A DNA stretch of 49,662 nucleotides from Pleurocapsa sp. CCALA 161 (GCF_003003995.1 NZ_PVWF01000029.1:1-49662), one strand, 5' to 3'. Shown: positions 36,850 to 44,724, counted from the stretch's first letter. Numbers and translations: made by a program. The notes: generated by a model not told the origin, from the sequence alone.

Positions 36850-37107
36850 CTAATTTTGTCTTGAGTTTCGAGTGTTAATTTCAATTTTATTTAGCAGATC
36901 GATAACTACAATAATCGTTTGAGTTCCGATGTAGTTAGCGACGCATAACAATACAGATAAGACCAAAAAGACCAAAAATAAAGTTTTGTAGTTACTTTCA
37001 ATCGTATAAAGAGACGCAAGTTTTGCATACATGACTGCAAGAATAAGCGCACCAATATAGCCAAGAAGTTGGAAGAATTTGAGAATTGTAACTAGTTGAG
37101 AATACAT
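36850..37107 (-). CDS. Hypothetical two-helix membrane protein
   Basis: Not recognised. 85 residues with hydrophobic helices at ~8-30 (ILKFFQLLGYIGALILAVMY) and ~42-62 (LFLVFLVLSVLLCVANYIGT), then a short amphipathic tail ending KIEINTRNSRQN. Its ATG is 2 bp after the TAA of a 40-codon ORF, itself directly after the RTX gene, suggesting an operon. Confidence 0.5.
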   Translation of the reverse strand: MYSQLVTILKFFQLLGYIGALILAVMYAKLASLYTIESNYKTLFLVFLVLSVLLCVANYIGTQTIIVVIDLLNKIEINTRNSRQN

Positions 37108-37109
37108 AC

Positions 37110-37232
37110 TTATTTTTTATGATTTTGATATTGACCAATTACTCCAAGAATCGGTTCAATTAGTAAACATATAGCTGGAAAAAAGCCGATGATAGTAAAA
37201 AAAGCGCAATCACACCACGATGTTTCGATCAA
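37110..37232 (-). CDS. Very small membrane protein (40 aa), tentative
   Basis: Starts at a TTG one base after the RTX stop codon and ends 2 bp before the next ATG. The product has a Cys-containing N terminus (IETSWCDCAF) and one or two hydrophobic segments (FFTIIGFFPAICLLIEPILG), ending GQYQNHKK. The tight packing between two genes on the same strand and the membrane-like composition argue that it is real. The non-ATG start and lack of Shine-Dalgarno argue against. Confidence 0.4.
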   Translation of the reverse strand: MIETSWCDCAFFTIIGFFPAICLLIEPILGVIGQYQNHKK

Positions 37233-37233
37233 A

Positions 37234-38361
37234 TCAAATTAAACTTTGACTATCTACCGTATCAGGCAGAGCATAATAAGCAATTCCTTCAGATTGAAAA
37301 TCAGGTAAATTCTCAGTTACATTATCTCTTTCGGTTGCAGAAGGAGTATAAAAATGCGCTCCTGTAGTGGGATTAAAAAAGCGATAAATTGGAATTGTGC
37401 CTTCTACTTGAGTTTCATAAGCAAAGAATGCCTCTCCCTCAAAACTAAAGTTGTCCAAATTCTCAACTGCATCTCTTTCATCTTCAGAAACTGTATACAA
37501 ATGAACTCCCGTATCTTGATTAAGAAAACGATAAACTGGTACAGGTTCACCTGCTCCAGTTAAAGGATCTACCCCTCGATAAGAAGCTCCTTCACCTTGA
37601 AAATTAGTTAATTCATCTTCAATAAAATTTCTTTCTTCTTCGTTAGCGGTATAAAAATGAACTCCTGTATCGGTATTAAAAAAGCGATAGACAGTTGTTC
37701 CTGAATCTCCGCCATCTATAGGCGTAGAATTAGCAAAAAAGTCAGCAACATCCTGATGTTCTGTCTCTATAATATTGTTAAGAACTACAGGCGCACCCGC
37801 TCCTAAATTTCCTTGCCCATCAAAGTAATTAACAATTGTTAGATCATTATTTGCCTCAGCGACACCGTCACGATTAAGATCGACGATTAAATTAGTGCCA
37901 GATTTTTCTAAGCCGACAATTCCCTGTTGAGGACTAGATATTTCTATCGCAGCATCACCCCAAGTATTGGGATCGTTAAAAAGTTTAACACCTTCATTAA
38001 TTTCATCAATAGTGCTTATATCTGCTAAACTCGCTAAAGATGCAACATCGGTATTTCCTGCAATAATTAAAATACCATTATTACTACCCTGCTCATCTTG
38101 AATAACACTGCCTCCTCCTGTTTCTAAGGCAATAGTGTAAAAATCATCGCCTTCTCCTCCTTTTAAGGTATCGCTGCCACCGACATCAATAATAGTTTCA
38201 CCTTTACCACCACCATACAAAAAGTCATTTCCTGCTCCCCCAGTTAGGCTATCATTACCACCAAAGCCGAAGAGAACGTCATTTCCTAAACCACCTTCAA
38301 TAGTGTCGTTTTCTGCTCCACCATTAAGAGTATCATTGCCAACAGTTCCAATCAGATTCAT
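37234..38361 (-). CDS. RTX calcium-binding protein with DUF5648-like repeats
   Basis: A 375-residue, likely secreted protein. Residues ~8-60 hold hemolysin-type nonapeptides (GGAENDTIEGGLGND, GFGGNDSLTGGAGNDFLYGG) that bind Ca. A middle domain of ~150 residues includes a dockerin- or EF-like VDLNRDGVAEANNDL. Residues ~222-370 are three copies of a 45-residue unit of the form VYRFFNTDTGVHFYTANEEE, ending FQGEGASYRG, recognisable as DUF5648. Proteins of this kind usually leave by type I secretion. No secretion genes are nearby. It heads a run of tiny membrane genes. Confidence 0.85.
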   Translation of the reverse strand: MNLIGTVGNDTLNGGAENDTIEGGLGNDVLFGFGGNDSLTGGAGNDFLYGGGKGETIIDVGGSDTLKGGEGDDFYTIALETGGGSVIQDEQGSNNGILIIAGNTDVASLASLADISTIDEINEGVKLFNDPNTWGDAAIEISSPQQGIVGLEKSGTNLIVDLNRDGVAEANNDLTIVNYFDGQGNLGAGAPVVLNNIIETEHQDVADFFANSTPIDGGDSGTTVYRFFNTDTGVHFYTANEEERNFIEDELTNFQGEGASYRGVDPLTGAGEPVPVYRFLNQDTGVHLYTVSEDERDAVENLDNFSFEGEAFFAYETQVEGTIPIYRFFNPTTGAHFYTPSATERDNVTENLPDFQSEGIAYYALPDTVDSQSLI

Positions 38362-38405
38362 ATTTAAATACCACCCTTTATTTTTTCTTTTCTTGTTTTT
38401 TGTCT

Positions 38406-39224
38406 TTAACTATTTGTCGATCGCGAGAAACCAGATACATCTTTTTGAATACCGAGTCTAAAAGACTGCTGGCTCGACTTTGAACCAATACTAATATTCA
38501 TGCTGTTAATCAAGTATTGACCGCTTTCCTTGACGATCTGAATTTCGATATTTGCCATGCTTTTTTCAAAGATTGCCACGATTTCATAGTTCATTAAAAT
38601 GAATTTCCAGAGTTTCATTGGCTCTGGCTTGATAGTAAAAAACTCCCACCACTTTGTTGTGGACGAACCATTGGCACGCTCACTTTTGAAACCTTCTCTA
38701 CTTACTTGATAACAAGTTAGTTTTCCAAGAGTTTTGGCACAAAGATCGAAGATTGTTTGCAACTCTTTTTCCTCTAAATATTTTAGAAAGTCAGATGAGG
38801 CTCTTTGAACAAGTTCTTGGTAATTCCAATTAGAAACAATCTCTGGAATAGCAGCGTTTAAATATTTGTCTACTTCCCCCTTGACTTTCTCAAAAGCTGT
38901 GTCATAGATCGGCATTGTTATAAAAAATAGTGGAATAATAATTAACCAGCTAAAGAGTAATAGAAAAGGGAAAATTAATAGGAGGAAAACCAATTTTAAT
39001 AGAAAGAAAATAATTCTTAATATTTTGATTAGCTTTTGTATTTTTCCAAGCTGATGGTAGCTTCTGTGACTGTTAGAATTGAGGTCACTATTATAAAAGG
39101 TATGGCGATCACTGCTGCTTACAACAAAATGACTGGAATGGCGACGAGAATTCATGCTTTTAACTGCATCAACAATTAACAACACAAAACCAATTACCAG
39201 TAAAAATAAAATAATAATTTTCAT
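38406..39224 (-). CDS. Hypothetical membrane protein (272 aa)
   Basis: Not recognised. N-terminal helix (MKIIILFLLVIGFVLLIVDA), a Ser/His-rich linker, then a long hydrophobic hairpin at ~66-106 (LRIIFFLLKLVFLLLIFPFL, then LFSWLIIIPLFFITMPIYDT). After that comes a soluble C-terminal domain of ~160 residues with mixed alpha/beta pattern (IFDLCAKTLGKLTCYQVSRE, WKFILMNYEIVAIFEKSM). It sits between the TPM remnant and the RTX gene on the same strand, so may belong to the PspA-led run. ATG start. Confidence 0.6.
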   Translation of the reverse strand: MKIIILFLLVIGFVLLIVDAVKSMNSRRHSSHFVVSSSDRHTFYNSDLNSNSHRSYHQLGKIQKLIKILRIIFFLLKLVFLLLIFPFLLLFSWLIIIPLFFITMPIYDTAFEKVKGEVDKYLNAAIPEIVSNWNYQELVQRASSDFLKYLEEKELQTIFDLCAKTLGKLTCYQVSREGFKSERANGSSTTKWWEFFTIKPEPMKLWKFILMNYEIVAIFEKSMANIEIQIVKESGQYLINSMNISIGSKSSQQSFRLGIQKDVSGFSRSTNS

Positions 39225-39364
39225 AACAGGTCTATTTAGTTCGATTAATAGTGAGTTTGAGACACTGCATCTAAAAAAATCTTGCTCGATTAAAGCGATC
39301 GCCTTGACTAACTACCTTAATATGTTCAATTGAAGTAAAACTAGACAAAGCGGAAATTATACTT

Positions 39365-39610
39365 TTAATAACTGCCCCCAGCACCGCCACCTCCACTTTC
39401 ACCACCATTGAGTTGACTTTCGGTGCGATTGCTGAGAATATCCGCTGAATCTGTAACCCAAGCATCATCAATCTGTTTAGGATTAATCTGTTTAGGATTC
39501 GGTACTTCTTCAAGGGTTAGAGCGTAGCTAGGTAATGAAGCCAACAAAGCGCTCGAGCTAGCTATACCTGTTCCTATTGTTTGTTTGTTTTTAAAAAGTC
39601 TTTTGTTCAT
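39365..39610 (-). pseudogene. TPM-domain (YgcG-like) protein with core deleted
   Basis: The 81-codon frame has a signal peptide (GIASSSALLASLPSYAL) and the start of a TPM domain, WVTDSADILSNRTESQLN. It jumps directly to a Gly-rich tail, GGESGGGGAGGSY, which is the usual C terminus of these proteins. The ~200 residues between are missing, in frame. A 15-bp tandem duplication at 39470-39499 gives the doubled NPKQI. Shine-Dalgarno GGAGC before the ATG. Intact relatives are membrane-linked and often occur near PspA or LemA genes. Confidence 0.7.
39470..39499. repeat. 15-bp tandem duplication in the TPM remnant
   Basis: AATCTGTTTAGGATT is repeated twice without a gap, adding five codons in frame. 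It looks like a recent slippage event. Confidence 0.85.
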
Positions 39611-39646
39611 CGTTTTTGCTCCATAAATAATTTATTTTTATGACAA

Positions 39647-39871
39647 CTACTCTTCGCTATTATCGGAACTATTTGGTGTTTCTAATTGATGTCGAATCAA
39701 GATTTGGTTTTGCTTTCTAATATCTCTAAGAAAAAGCTGAGTATCGTGAATATTTACGGCGATTTATTTTAATAAGTTGATGATTTTATCTGTCCCATAT
39801 ATCCATCTGGTAAGAGCAACATATACCAACAATAAAACCACCCAGAATACTAATAAAAATGTCAAGTCCAT
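39647..39871 (-). pseudogene. Small single-helix membrane protein gene with an in-frame TAA
   Basis: From ATG 39871, 35 codons encode a single-helix protein (MDLTFLLVFWVVLLLVYVAL, ending TDKIINLLK). A TAA stops it at 39764-39766. The same frame then continues for 38 codons with a coherent amphipathic helix (IAVNIHDTQLFLRDIRKQNQ) and an acidic tail, to TAG at 39647. The two parts read like one 74-residue membrane-anchored helical protein split by a nonsense mutation. It starts 8 bp after the preceding gene ends. Confidence 0.55.
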
Positions 39872-39879
39872 ATTTTTTA

Positions 39880-41262
39880 TTAATCTAAAGGTACAAAAGA
39901 ATAGCCAAATTCCGAATTAGAATCGACTTCAACCTGAACTAACTGCACTGCCTGATTGCGATCGCCTGAAGGCAAAAACTTAACTGTTCCCGATGCGCCA
40001 GTTATCGAAAAGTCTGCTTGTGATAAGGTTTGCTGTATTCCTTTACGGCTAGGATTATCTTCTATACCTGGAATCAAAGATTGAGTGGCATCATAAGCCA
40101 TCGCCGTGCGCCAGTTAACTTTTCCTTTCCAAAGATTATTTGCTGCTTGAATAAAGTCAGGGTTAGTATTTCCCTCTATGTGCCAAGGTACAGCTAACAC
40201 CATACCCACCATATTTTCTCCCGCACTCTCTAAAGTTTCGGGGATATAAAGATCATCACCACCCAATAAAGGTAATTGGCGATTGTTAACTTTAGCAATC
40301 TCGAAAGTTTGGTTAAGAGTCGTGGAATTGGTTAGCAAAACCAGTGCTTCTGCACCTTGATTCATTGCCTGCTGTACTGCCCGATCTGCATCAAAATTAG
40401 GATCGATAACGTCTAATTCGGCGACAATTTCGCCTCCATTGCTTAATAAACTAGTGCTAAAAGCATCTTTAAGGGATTTACTGTAATTACTCTCAGAATT
40501 ATAAAAAATAGCTGCCTTTTGCTTGCTTAGTTTTCCCAAGAAATATTCAGCTAAAGAATTCCCTGCCAGAAAATCGCTTGGTACAGTACGAAAGATATAA
40601 TCTCCAGCATCAGCAAGCGATGTAGAGGTACTGATCGGGGAAATAGCCACTAAACCATTTTGTTGATAGATAGGTGCAGCAGCTAAGGAGGCATCACTAG
40701 AATAATGACCTACAAGTCCCAGAATTGATTGATCTTTGACTAGTTGATTAGCAACCTCGATAGCAATTTTCGGTTCGTTTTCGTCATTGACAATTTCCAC
40801 CTGCAATTTACCACCTTGGGAATTAAATTCATTTTGTGCTTGTGCTACTCCTCTCAGCATTTCTTGTGCCAGATTTAAATCACTACTAATGGGAGCAACA
40901 ACAGCAATTTTGACAGGATTTAAAGTAGCTACTTGAGCATTATTTAAATAGATTAGTGTTTCTGGATCGTTAGGAAATTGTTCTAGAGATGCTTGAAAGG
41001 AAGCGATCGCACTTTGGTAATCTTGATCGGCGAAGGCGTTTATTCCTTCTTTTTTTTCATCAGTTGCTTTGGCCATAATTAATAAATGTTCTCCCAGACT
41101 GAAGCTTTTTTTTAGCAATTGAGGTTGAGCAATTGATGGTAACAAATTACTAACTTGCTGAGAATTTTGCTTGAGTAATTTAGTTCCACCAAAAATAATT
41201 AAGCCCATTAAAATAAAAACAATTGGGGGTGGGGCTTTTCTAGTTTTAGATTGATTAGTCAT
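39880..41262 (-). CDS. Membrane-anchored periplasmic binding protein-like receptor (Peripla_BP_6)
   Basis: A 460-residue protein from ATG 41262 with AAGAAGGG as Shine-Dalgarno; the frame extends to a TTG at 41286. An uncleaved N-terminal helix (PPIVFILMGLIIFGGTKLL) anchors it. A TPR-like pair of helices follows (~70-105, AFADQDYQSAIASFQASLEQ). The remainder is a type I periplasmic binding fold of the branched-chain amino acid type: PVKIAVVAPISSDLNLAQEM, ILGLVGHYSSDASLAAAPIY, LVAISPISTSTSL, AMAYDATQSL. No permease or ATPase gene is near, so a sensing role is more likely than uptake. It follows the PspA-like gene by 24 bp. Confidence 0.85.
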   Translation of the reverse strand: MTNQSKTRKAPPPIVFILMGLIIFGGTKLLKQNSQQVSNLLPSIAQPQLLKKSFSLGEHLLIMAKATDEKKEGINAFADQDYQSAIASFQASLEQFPNDPETLIYLNNAQVATLNPVKIAVVAPISSDLNLAQEMLRGVAQAQNEFNSQGGKLQVEIVNDENEPKIAIEVANQLVKDQSILGLVGHYSSDASLAAAPIYQQNGLVAISPISTSTSLADAGDYIFRTVPSDFLAGNSLAEYFLGKLSKQKAAIFYNSESNYSKSLKDAFSTSLLSNGGEIVAELDVIDPNFDADRAVQQAMNQGAEALVLLTNSTTLNQTFEIAKVNNRQLPLLGGDDLYIPETLESAGENMVGMVLAVPWHIEGNTNPDFIQAANNLWKGKVNWRTAMAYDATQSLIPGIEDNPSRKGIQQTLSQADFSITGASGTVKFLPSGDRNQAVQLVQVEVDSNSEFGYSFVPLD

Positions 41263-41286
41263 GACTAAACCCTTCTTTATAAACAA

Positions 41287-42009
41287 CTATACTTTTTGGT
41301 TTTTTAAATTTTCTAGACGACTATTTATTTGTTCATCTAGGGATAACTTATCGATATTATTTTGTATTTGCTCTGTTTCGTCTTCTGCCAATTCAGCTTT
41401 GGTAGTTTCATAGACATATCTTCCCTCAACGCTATTTTGTGCCTCTTCAAACTGCGATCGCGCTGAATCAATATCCAATTCTGTAGTAATGTCATGAATA
41501 TCTGCCATTATTTCATTTAGTTCCGACACAGCTTTAAGATTTGCCATGTCTAATTTATAAGCTTGGATTTTTTCTTTTTCTTTTTTCAGTTTTTCTGTGG
41601 CTGCCGTGGCGATTTGTTTAGCCTGTTCAACTTGCTGTTTTAATTGAGGCATAATCTTTTCAATGGCGATCGCTTTAGTGATTAATAATCTGGCTGCTTC
41701 TTCATCTCCTCGGCGATAGGCTAGTTCTGCTTGCTGTTCGGCTTCTCGAAATTCTTGCTGTTTTTTGTCATATCTATCCTGTGTCAATTTATATCCAGCC
41801 ACTACTTTTGAAACTCCTTCAGTTAGTTGTGCGATCGATTCTTGCATTGACTGTAAAGACTCTTGTGCTACTTTTTGGGCAATTTTGCCTCCAGATTCTA
41901 CAGGTAAACCCCAAACCCATTTCCAAGTTCCTACTAAGGTTCTTCCTGCTGTTTCACCCAATAGCCAATAGATAAATTTTTTAAAGGTAATTTTTTTCAT
42001 TTCTTTCAT
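41287..42009 (-). CDS. PspA/IM30-like membrane stress protein
   Basis: A 240-residue, nearly all-helical protein. Residues ~45-205 resemble the PspA/IM30 coiled-coil hairpin: MQESIAQLTEGVSKVVAGYK, then AELAYRRGDEEAARLLITKA, then a long Gln/Lys/Glu helix. The first 40 residues include a Trp-rich segment (RTLVGTWKWVWGLPVES), not the standard amphipathic PspA start, so membrane contact may differ. Canonical Vipp1/PspA have ~220-260 residues. It is the first gene of the leftward run and probably acts at the inner face of the cytoplasmic or thylakoid membrane. Confidence 0.75.
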   Translation of the reverse strand: MKEMKKITFKKFIYWLLGETAGRTLVGTWKWVWGLPVESGGKIAQKVAQESLQSMQESIAQLTEGVSKVVAGYKLTQDRYDKKQQEFREAEQQAELAYRRGDEEAARLLITKAIAIEKIMPQLKQQVEQAKQIATAATEKLKKEKEKIQAYKLDMANLKAVSELNEIMADIHDITTELDIDSARSQFEEAQNSVEGRYVYETTKAELAEDETEQIQNNIDKLSLDEQINSRLENLKNQKV

Positions 42010-42476
42010 TTTTTATAGTCAATTCAATAATTAGATCTTCTTCTTTTTGCTACTTTAAGATTTGACTATTTTATGTTATGAACTTTGTCACTGGAAAATC
42101 AATCCCCAAAAAAGTAGACAACTGTAATGAACTAATAATCATTTTTAATTGATGAAGTAGAAAAAGATGAAAATAAAAAGAACAAAAAAATATTCCCTAA
42201 CTCTTTCTTTGTTCTTAATCTCATTTTTATCTTTTTTTTAAATCTTTGTCGATACAAAAAAGTTAGTTAAAATAAGTAATTTTTGTTTAATTTACAATCT
42301 TTTTTTTAGTTTTTATTGTATTTTTTTTCGACAAATATTATAAAAAGTTATTTTTTGTTATAAAAAGTCAGATCTAGTTTTTCTCAAGGCAATAATTTTC
42401 CAATCTAAATAATAAGGCTTGCTTGCTCTAATTTCTTTGATAGTTTTATACTTTAAAGAGTTTGCAGATTAACAAT
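42010..42476. promoter_or_regulatory. AT-rich divergent spacer PspA-like / HTH-TIR-methyltransferase
   Basis: 467 bp with long T and A runs. Beside the direct repeat at 42338-42368 it has a widely spaced inverted repeat, TTTGTCGA (42245-42252) and TCGACAAA (42328-42335). It should hold promoters for both leftward and rightward genes. Poly-T tracts suggest intrinsic curvature. Confidence 0.5.
42338..42368. promoter_or_regulatory. Direct repeat TTATAAAAAGT, period 20 bp
   Basis: TTATAAAAAGT occurs at 42338-42348 and 42358-42368, two helical turns apart, about 110 bp before the start of the HTH-TIR-methyltransferase gene. This spacing would suit a dimeric regulator such as the HxlR-type protein encoded downstream or the HTH of the fusion itself. 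Function is inferred. Confidence 0.35.
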
Positions 42477-44333
42477 ATGTGTAAAAAATGGCTAGAGCGT
42501 GTAGAGAGAGGCTTTTATCAAGAGCATGGCAAGTATTTAGACGATATACAAAGAGAAATATTAATAAGATGCTATGATTCAAAACAAAGCTATGAAAAAA
42601 TAGCAACAGCATTAAACTATAGTCCCAGAACTATAAATTTACTCGCTTCTCAATTATGGAAATTACTCACGGATGTATTTAAAGAAAAAGAAAAAGAAAA
42701 AGTAAAAGTTACTAAAGCAAATCTTCGAGGAGCAGTAAAACGTTTTATAGATCAACAAGATCTAGAGGAGGTCGATCCGATCAACTCAACGACGACAAAA
42801 ACTTTTCAAATCTTCATCAGCGATCGCAGCAAAAACTCAGAACCCAGCATAGCCGAACAACTGCGAAAAACTTTACAGGACGCTAGACAAGCAACAACTA
42901 TCGGTCAGGATTGGCTGCAACGTAGTAACAAAGAACTAAATGAATATGATTGTTTCCTGCTGATCGTCTCCAGTCACTCAGTAGATGAAAGTGAGATCAT
43001 GATCGAAGAATTACAAAGAGCTAGGGAATCGCGCGAAACTAGACCAGACAAACCATTAACAATTTTACTCATTCACGCTGGTTCTCATCTGTCTTTACCG
43101 CTTAATCATCCTCTACATAAGCAGCTTCAGGATATTTCTCAATCAGAATGTTTATCGTCAAGCGATTTGCCAATTCTTGTAGCAGAAATCATGAAGTGCT
43201 TGGAAACGACGAATGAATCAACTTTACGGGGATTGTTATTATTAATACAAAAATTAGGTAAACTCAAAATCTCAGATAATTGGATGCTAACCTACGTTGG
43301 CGAAAATCAACTACATAAGCTAGGTGACTTAGTTCTTGATTTAAAGAATCGTAAAATTAGGTCTGGATACGCATACTGGGGCGTGGGTCCTACTAGAATG
43401 TGGACAACAGCTTGTACAGATCCCTGTTATCACATGAGGGAAAATATTGAAAGGTTTCCCGATCATGCTCGTCAACTCGCCAATTATGTCAATAAAGAGC
43501 AATACAACTTTGTTAGTCTTGGTGTGGGAGAAGGAAGCAAAGATAGCAATATAATTAGAGACTTTTTTAACCGAGACGATCAAGCCAAACCCAGAGATGA
43601 TTTTTCATATCTACCTGTAGATATGAGTCTCGATATGTTGAGGGTGGCGATCGGCAGAATTCAAGAATTACCATCTCATCGTCGTATTGCGATTCAACGG
43701 GATATAGAAACCAAAGAAGGTATGGCAGAAATAGCTCATATTGCTAAGGTACTCGGAGAAAATAGACCAATACTTTACGGATTTATAGGTAATACTATTG
43801 CCAATGTAGAAGACCCAGAACACGTTCTAAATAATATAGTTCAGGTCATGAAAAGCAATGATTTATTACTTTTTGAAGCTCAAATAATTAATGACTCTGC
43901 ATTAACGAATAATCAACTTCAGAAAACAATACAGTATGTTAAAGAAGAATACGAAGGAATTTCCTTTCGACAGTTTGCATTAAGCGCTCTTCTGCAAAAT
44001 TCAGACTTGTCAGTAGAACCAAAGGAAAGAGATTCATGCTATTTGGTTGAGGTATCCCTACAGCCTTGGAAATATGGACAGGTTTTACAAATAGGGTGTT
44101 GTTTTGAAAATAATACTGACAAGGAACTTTATCTGACATTCCCCAATGAAGATACAACTACACTGGGTTTAAAAGAAAAAATTCATCTTTATTGTTCGCG
44201 AAAATTTACCCAAGGCACTTTAGAACATTTTGTTCAAGCGACAAATCTCAGTATTCTAGGAAAAAGTTTGTATCTAACTAATAGAGGTACTGGATTTGTG
44301 GTGATGATGCTTCAAAGAAACTATCAGAATTGA
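42477..44333 (+). CDS. HTH - TIR-like - EgtD-like methyltransferase fusion protein
   Basis: A 618-residue multidomain protein from ATG 42477 (a TTG lies 15 nt upstream). Residues ~15-75 form the HTH seen at the N terminus of cyanobacterial conflict and signalling proteins: LDDIQREILIRCYDSKQSYE, ALNYSPRTINLLASQLWKLL, then KVTKANLRGAVKRF. Residues ~107-200 are a TIR-like domain: FQIFISDRSKNSEPSIAEQL, IGQDWLQRSNKELNEYDCFL, SEIMIEELQRARESRETRPD. Residues ~270-615 look like an EgtD-type (Methyltransf_33) SAM enzyme: FVSLGVGEGSKDSN as SAM loop, YLPVDMSLDMLRVAI as the acidic strand. No signal peptide or membrane helix. Paired with an HxlR-type regulator gene 40 bp downstream. Third-domain identity is the least certain. 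Confidence 0.78.
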   Translation: MCKKWLERVERGFYQEHGKYLDDIQREILIRCYDSKQSYEKIATALNYSPRTINLLASQLWKLLTDVFKEKEKEKVKVTKANLRGAVKRFIDQQDLEEVDPINSTTTKTFQIFISDRSKNSEPSIAEQLRKTLQDARQATTIGQDWLQRSNKELNEYDCFLLIVSSHSVDESEIMIEELQRARESRETRPDKPLTILLIHAGSHLSLPLNHPLHKQLQDISQSECLSSSDLPILVAEIMKCLETTNESTLRGLLLLIQKLGKLKISDNWMLTYVGENQLHKLGDLVLDLKNRKIRSGYAYWGVGPTRMWTTACTDPCYHMRENIERFPDHARQLANYVNKEQYNFVSLGVGEGSKDSNIIRDFFNRDDQAKPRDDFSYLPVDMSLDMLRVAIGRIQELPSHRRIAIQRDIETKEGMAEIAHIAKVLGENRPILYGFIGNTIANVEDPEHVLNNIVQVMKSNDLLLFEAQIINDSALTNNQLQKTIQYVKEEYEGISFRQFALSALLQNSDLSVEPKERDSCYLVEVSLQPWKYGQVLQIGCCFENNTDKELYLTFPNEDTTTLGLKEKIHLYCSRKFTQGTLEHFVQATNLSILGKSLYLTNRGTGFVVMMLQRNYQN

Positions 44334-44373
44334 TTTGTGGTGTCCTGAAGTTGTTGTGACAAAGCATAATTTT

Positions 44374-44724
44374 ATGAAAAAATCGCCGTCGCCTCGCAAA
44401 TCAAGCGATCTGCCCAAAAATATCAACATAGCTGCTGTAGTAGAAGCAGTTTTTGGCTGTAAATGGTCATTGAGTATACTAGGTTTAATTCGTCGTGGTG
44501 TATGTCGCCCTAGTGCGATTGAGCGAGAAATAGAAGGCTTGACTCCTCGCGTTAAAAACTATTATTTTCGTCGCATGATGAATTTAGGTATTTTAGAAAA
44601 GATTGTTTATCCTGAAGTCCCACCCCATGTAGAATATCGACTAACTGATTTTGGACGACGTTTTCTGCCAATTATTGATGCAATTGAAAAGCTACAAAAA
44701 GATCTAGAACAAGAAAATCAATAA
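44374..44724 (+). CDS. HxlR-family transcriptional regulator
   Basis: A 116-residue winged-helix protein. GCKWSLSILGLIRRGVCRPS, then IEGLTPRVKNYYFRRMMNLG and VPPHVEYRLTDFGRRFLPII are the HxlR blocks. The conserved Cys before KW is present and might sense redox or electrophiles, as in some relatives. It starts 40 bp after the fusion gene on the same strand (the frame extends to a TTG at 44335), so it is probably co-transcribed and may control the locus. Confidence 0.85.
   Translation: MKKSPSPRKSSDLPKNINIAAVVEAVFGCKWSLSILGLIRRGVCRPSAIEREIEGLTPRVKNYYFRRMMNLGILEKIVYPEVPPHVEYRLTDFGRRFLPIIDAIEKLQKDLEQENQ

Noticed and set aside
39271-39513. 80-codon minus-strand ORF overlapping the TPM remnant in another frame
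   Set aside because: It repeats RILNRLILNRL from the 15-bp duplication read out of frame, and its later part is not recognisable. The signal peptide and TPM start are in the other frame.
42477-44333. Simple call as ergothioneine methyltransferase EgtD
   Set aside because: Only the C-terminal part resembles EgtD. The N-terminal HTH and TIR-like domains and the absence of egtB nearby argue against a plain ergothioneine role.
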